7,384 bases of DNA. Origin: JBDREF01 sp043820045. GTDB taxonomy: Bacteria; Planctomycetota; Phycisphaerae; Sedimentisphaerales; Anaerobacaceae. The translations under genes were made by a program, and so were the position numbers. The stretch's first letter is position 1; each line of letters opens with the position of its first letter. Location of the stretch: NCBI GenBank assembly GCA_043820045.1, contig JBDREF010000005.1:1-7384 (forward strand), in the 5' to 3' direction. Positions 5,854-7,384 of the stretch are shown here, one piece after another. Under the pieces are notes generated by a model. That model did not search any database. It worked only from the letters and a program-made list of their open reading frames with translations, and had not been told where the DNA came from.

Positions 5854-5881
5854 TTGCGGAAGCCGCGTTCAAATGTATAGT
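5854..5881 (+). promoter_or_regulatory. Candidate promoter of asnS
   Basis: TATAGT (5876-5881, five of six consensus bases) is preceded by TTGCGG (5854-5859) with a 16-base spacer. The start site would be near 5888, leaving a leader of about 43 bases. An alternative pair, TTGGAA (5822-5827) and TATATG (5846-5851), is weaker. The region is AT-rich, as expected for a promoter. Confidence 0.4.
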
Positions 5882-5930
5882 CTATGGCTGAGAAATAATA
5901 GTCAATTCAGTACCGTCAGAGGACGAAAGC

Positions 5931-7384
5931 ATGACAGATAACAACGCGGTTTACATCGAGAAGTTGAAGAACCACACGGGGCAGGAAGTTACTCTGAACG
6001 GCTGGCTGTATAACAGCCGGGGGAGCGGGAAGGTTCAGTTTTTGATTGTTCGGGACGGGACCGGGCTTTGCCAGTGCGTGGTTGAAAAGGGCAAAGTCTC
6101 TGACGAGCTTTTCGAGCAACTCAGGCACCTGGGGCAGGAATCGTCGCTGAGCATCACAGGGCTGGTTCGGGCGGATGAGCGAAGCGTCGGCGGGTATGAG
6201 CTGGCCGTGACCGATGGGAAAGTCATCTCGGCAGCAACGGATTACCCCATAACTCCTAAATCGCACGGCATCGATTTCCTGCTGAAGCACCGGCATCTGC
6301 ACTTTCGCTCGCAGCATCAATGGTGCATCGGCAAAATCCGGCATACCGTCATCGATGCGGTCCGCAGGTTCTTCAACGACAACGGCTTCACGCTGATCGA
6401 TACGCCCATCCTCGCGGCCATGGCGGGCGAAGATCAGCAGTCGCTCTTCGAAGTCGATTATTTCGGCAGCCCCCTTTACCTGACCCAGACGGGCCAGTTG
6501 CATCTTGAATCGGCGGCGATGAGCTTCGGCAAGGTATATTGCTTCGGGCCCACCTTCAGGGCGGAAAAGAGCAAAACCAGAAGGCACCTGACCGAATTCT
6601 GGATGGTCGAGCCGGAAGTGGCCTTTATCGATCTGGACGGACTGCTTGAATTAGCGGAGAACTTCGTCTCCTCAGTCGTCGGCCGGGTACTGCAAGATAA
6701 CAGGGACCAGCTCGAAACATTAGGGGCCGACATCGCGGCGATGGAGAGGATTAAACCGCCCTTCTACAGGCTGACTTATACGCAGGCAGTAGAGATACTG
6801 GCCGGCCAGAGAGCCGCCGATTTTCTCGCCGGACAGTTGGAAGAGTTGAAAACTCAAAAGCAGCAAATCGAAAGCAGAATCGCACAACTCGAAGAAGAAC
6901 AGAAAGGGCAGATAAAACAATGGAAGCGCGACAAGAACACCGCCGAGCTGATCGAGCTGCGCAGCGAGCTTGGCGAAATTGAGACCAAAATCGAGAACAA
7001 CCCCAAGCACGCCCAATTAGCCGCGGAATTTCGCTGGGGCAAGGACCTCGGCGGCTCGGACGAGACCATCATCTCGCAAATGCACGATAAGCCCGTCTTC
7101 GTCACCCACTACCCGAAGCAGGCCAAGGCTTTCTATATGAAGACCGACAGGGAAAATGAGAACGTCGTTTTGAATTTCGACCTGCTCGCCCCAGCCGGCT
7201 TCGGCGAAATCATCGGCGGCTCGGTCAGGGAAGACGATTACGACCGGCTGGTCGCGCGAATCAATGAGCAGGGCCTACATGCGGAAGACTACGACTGGTA
7301 TCTGGATCTTCGCAAGTACGGCTCCGTGCCGCACGGCGGATTCGGCCTCGGCATCGAAAGGACCGTCGCATGGATCACCGGCCA
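5931..7384 (+). CDS. asnS: Asparaginyl-tRNA synthetase, 3' end cut by window
   Basis: This class II enzyme charges tRNA-Asn. The frame is open to the right edge (484 residues present), and about 20 residues of the usual C-terminus are missing. The N-terminal OB-fold anticodon-binding domain (about 1-110) includes VTLNGWLYNSRGSGKVQFL and YELAVTDGKVI, close to the Bacillus type. Catalytic motif 1 contains P159. Motif 2 is FRAEKSKTRRHLTEFWMVEP (209-228, R210 and E212), and GEIIGGS precedes motif 3, GGFGLGIER (469-477). Between motif 2 and motif 3 an insertion of about 75 residues (about 293-367) holds two helical heptad-rich stretches. The loop before motif 2 reads AGEDQQSLF rather than the APEGTTELF I recall for Bacillus. 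AGAGGA ends 7 bases before the ATG. The insertion keeps the frame, and all motifs are intact, so the enzyme should work. It is divergent from hepT. Confidence 0.96.
   Translation, partial: MTDNNAVYIEKLKNHTGQEVTLNGWLYNSRGSGKVQFLIVRDGTGLCQCVVEKGKVSDELFEQLRHLGQESSLSITGLVRADERSVGGYELAVTDGKVISAATDYPITPKSHGIDFLLKHRHLHFRSQHQWCIGKIRHTVIDAVRRFFNDNGFTLIDTPILAAMAGEDQQSLFEVDYFGSPLYLTQTGQLHLESAAMSFGKVYCFGPTFRAEKSKTRRHLTEFWMVEPEVAFIDLDGLLELAENFVSSVVGRVLQDNRDQLETLGADIAAMERIKPPFYRLTYTQAVEILAGQRAADFLAGQLEELKTQKQQIESRIAQLEEEQKGQIKQWKRDKNTAELIELRSELGEIETKIENNPKHAQLAAEFRWGKDLGGSDETIISQMHDKPVFVTHYPKQAKAFYMKTDRENENVVLNFDLLAPAGFGEIIGGSVREDDYDRLVARINEQGLHAEDYDWYLDLRKYGSVPHGGFGLGIERTVAWITG

Noticed and set aside
5690..5872. 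N-terminal extension of HepT of 61 residues
   Set aside because: HI0074-family homology starts at the ATG at 5689, which has a ribosome-binding site. The extension would cover the predicted promoter.

Overview
The window is moderately GC-rich bacterial DNA. Housekeeping genes for two class II aminoacyl-tRNA synthetases lie on the plus strand, and a block of seven accessory genes lies on the minus strand between them. GlyRS is the single-chain alpha2 type and AsnRS is the Bacillus-like type. Dispersed GTCAT-type palindromic repeats are present. I associate this combination loosely with Planctomycetota (Phycisphaerae-like) or other environmental anaerobes, but the lineage is only a guess.

Layout. 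Bases 1-171 hold an inverted-repeat element made of three GTCAT-YYCGACC units. A good sigma70-like promoter (244-271) leads into glyS (321-1787), followed by a 64-residue PspC-domain membrane protein (1864-2058). A 162-base gap with no clear signal separates this from the convergent minus-strand block.

Read in its own direction (right to left), the minus-strand block begins with a near-consensus promoter and a 16-codon leader ORF. Then come hepT (HI0074-type HEPN toxin, 5276-5689) and mntA (nucleotidyltransferase antitoxin, 4947-5303), which overlap by 28 bases. Next are an orphan YgiT/MqsA-type zinc-finger protein (4661-4888) and a CcbP-family putative calcium-binding protein (4216-4587). 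After a 244-base gap comes a second apparent operon: an 88-residue helical protein (3705-3971), an orphan SAM methyltransferase (2979-3641) and a four-helix membrane protein (2221-2982). The last two are joined by an ATGA overlap.

Divergently from hepT, asnS starts at 5931 and runs off the right edge. It lacks only about the last 20 residues, and its catalytic domain carries an unusual coiled-coil insertion of about 75 residues.

How the parts fit. hepT-mntA is a recognisable toxin-antitoxin pair with all key motifs intact. The HEPN protein is expected to be an RNase silenced by AMP transfer from MntA. The small protein-methyltransferase-membrane protein operon is the least explained part of the window and the best candidate for an undescribed system. 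Nothing seen in the sequence proves its function.
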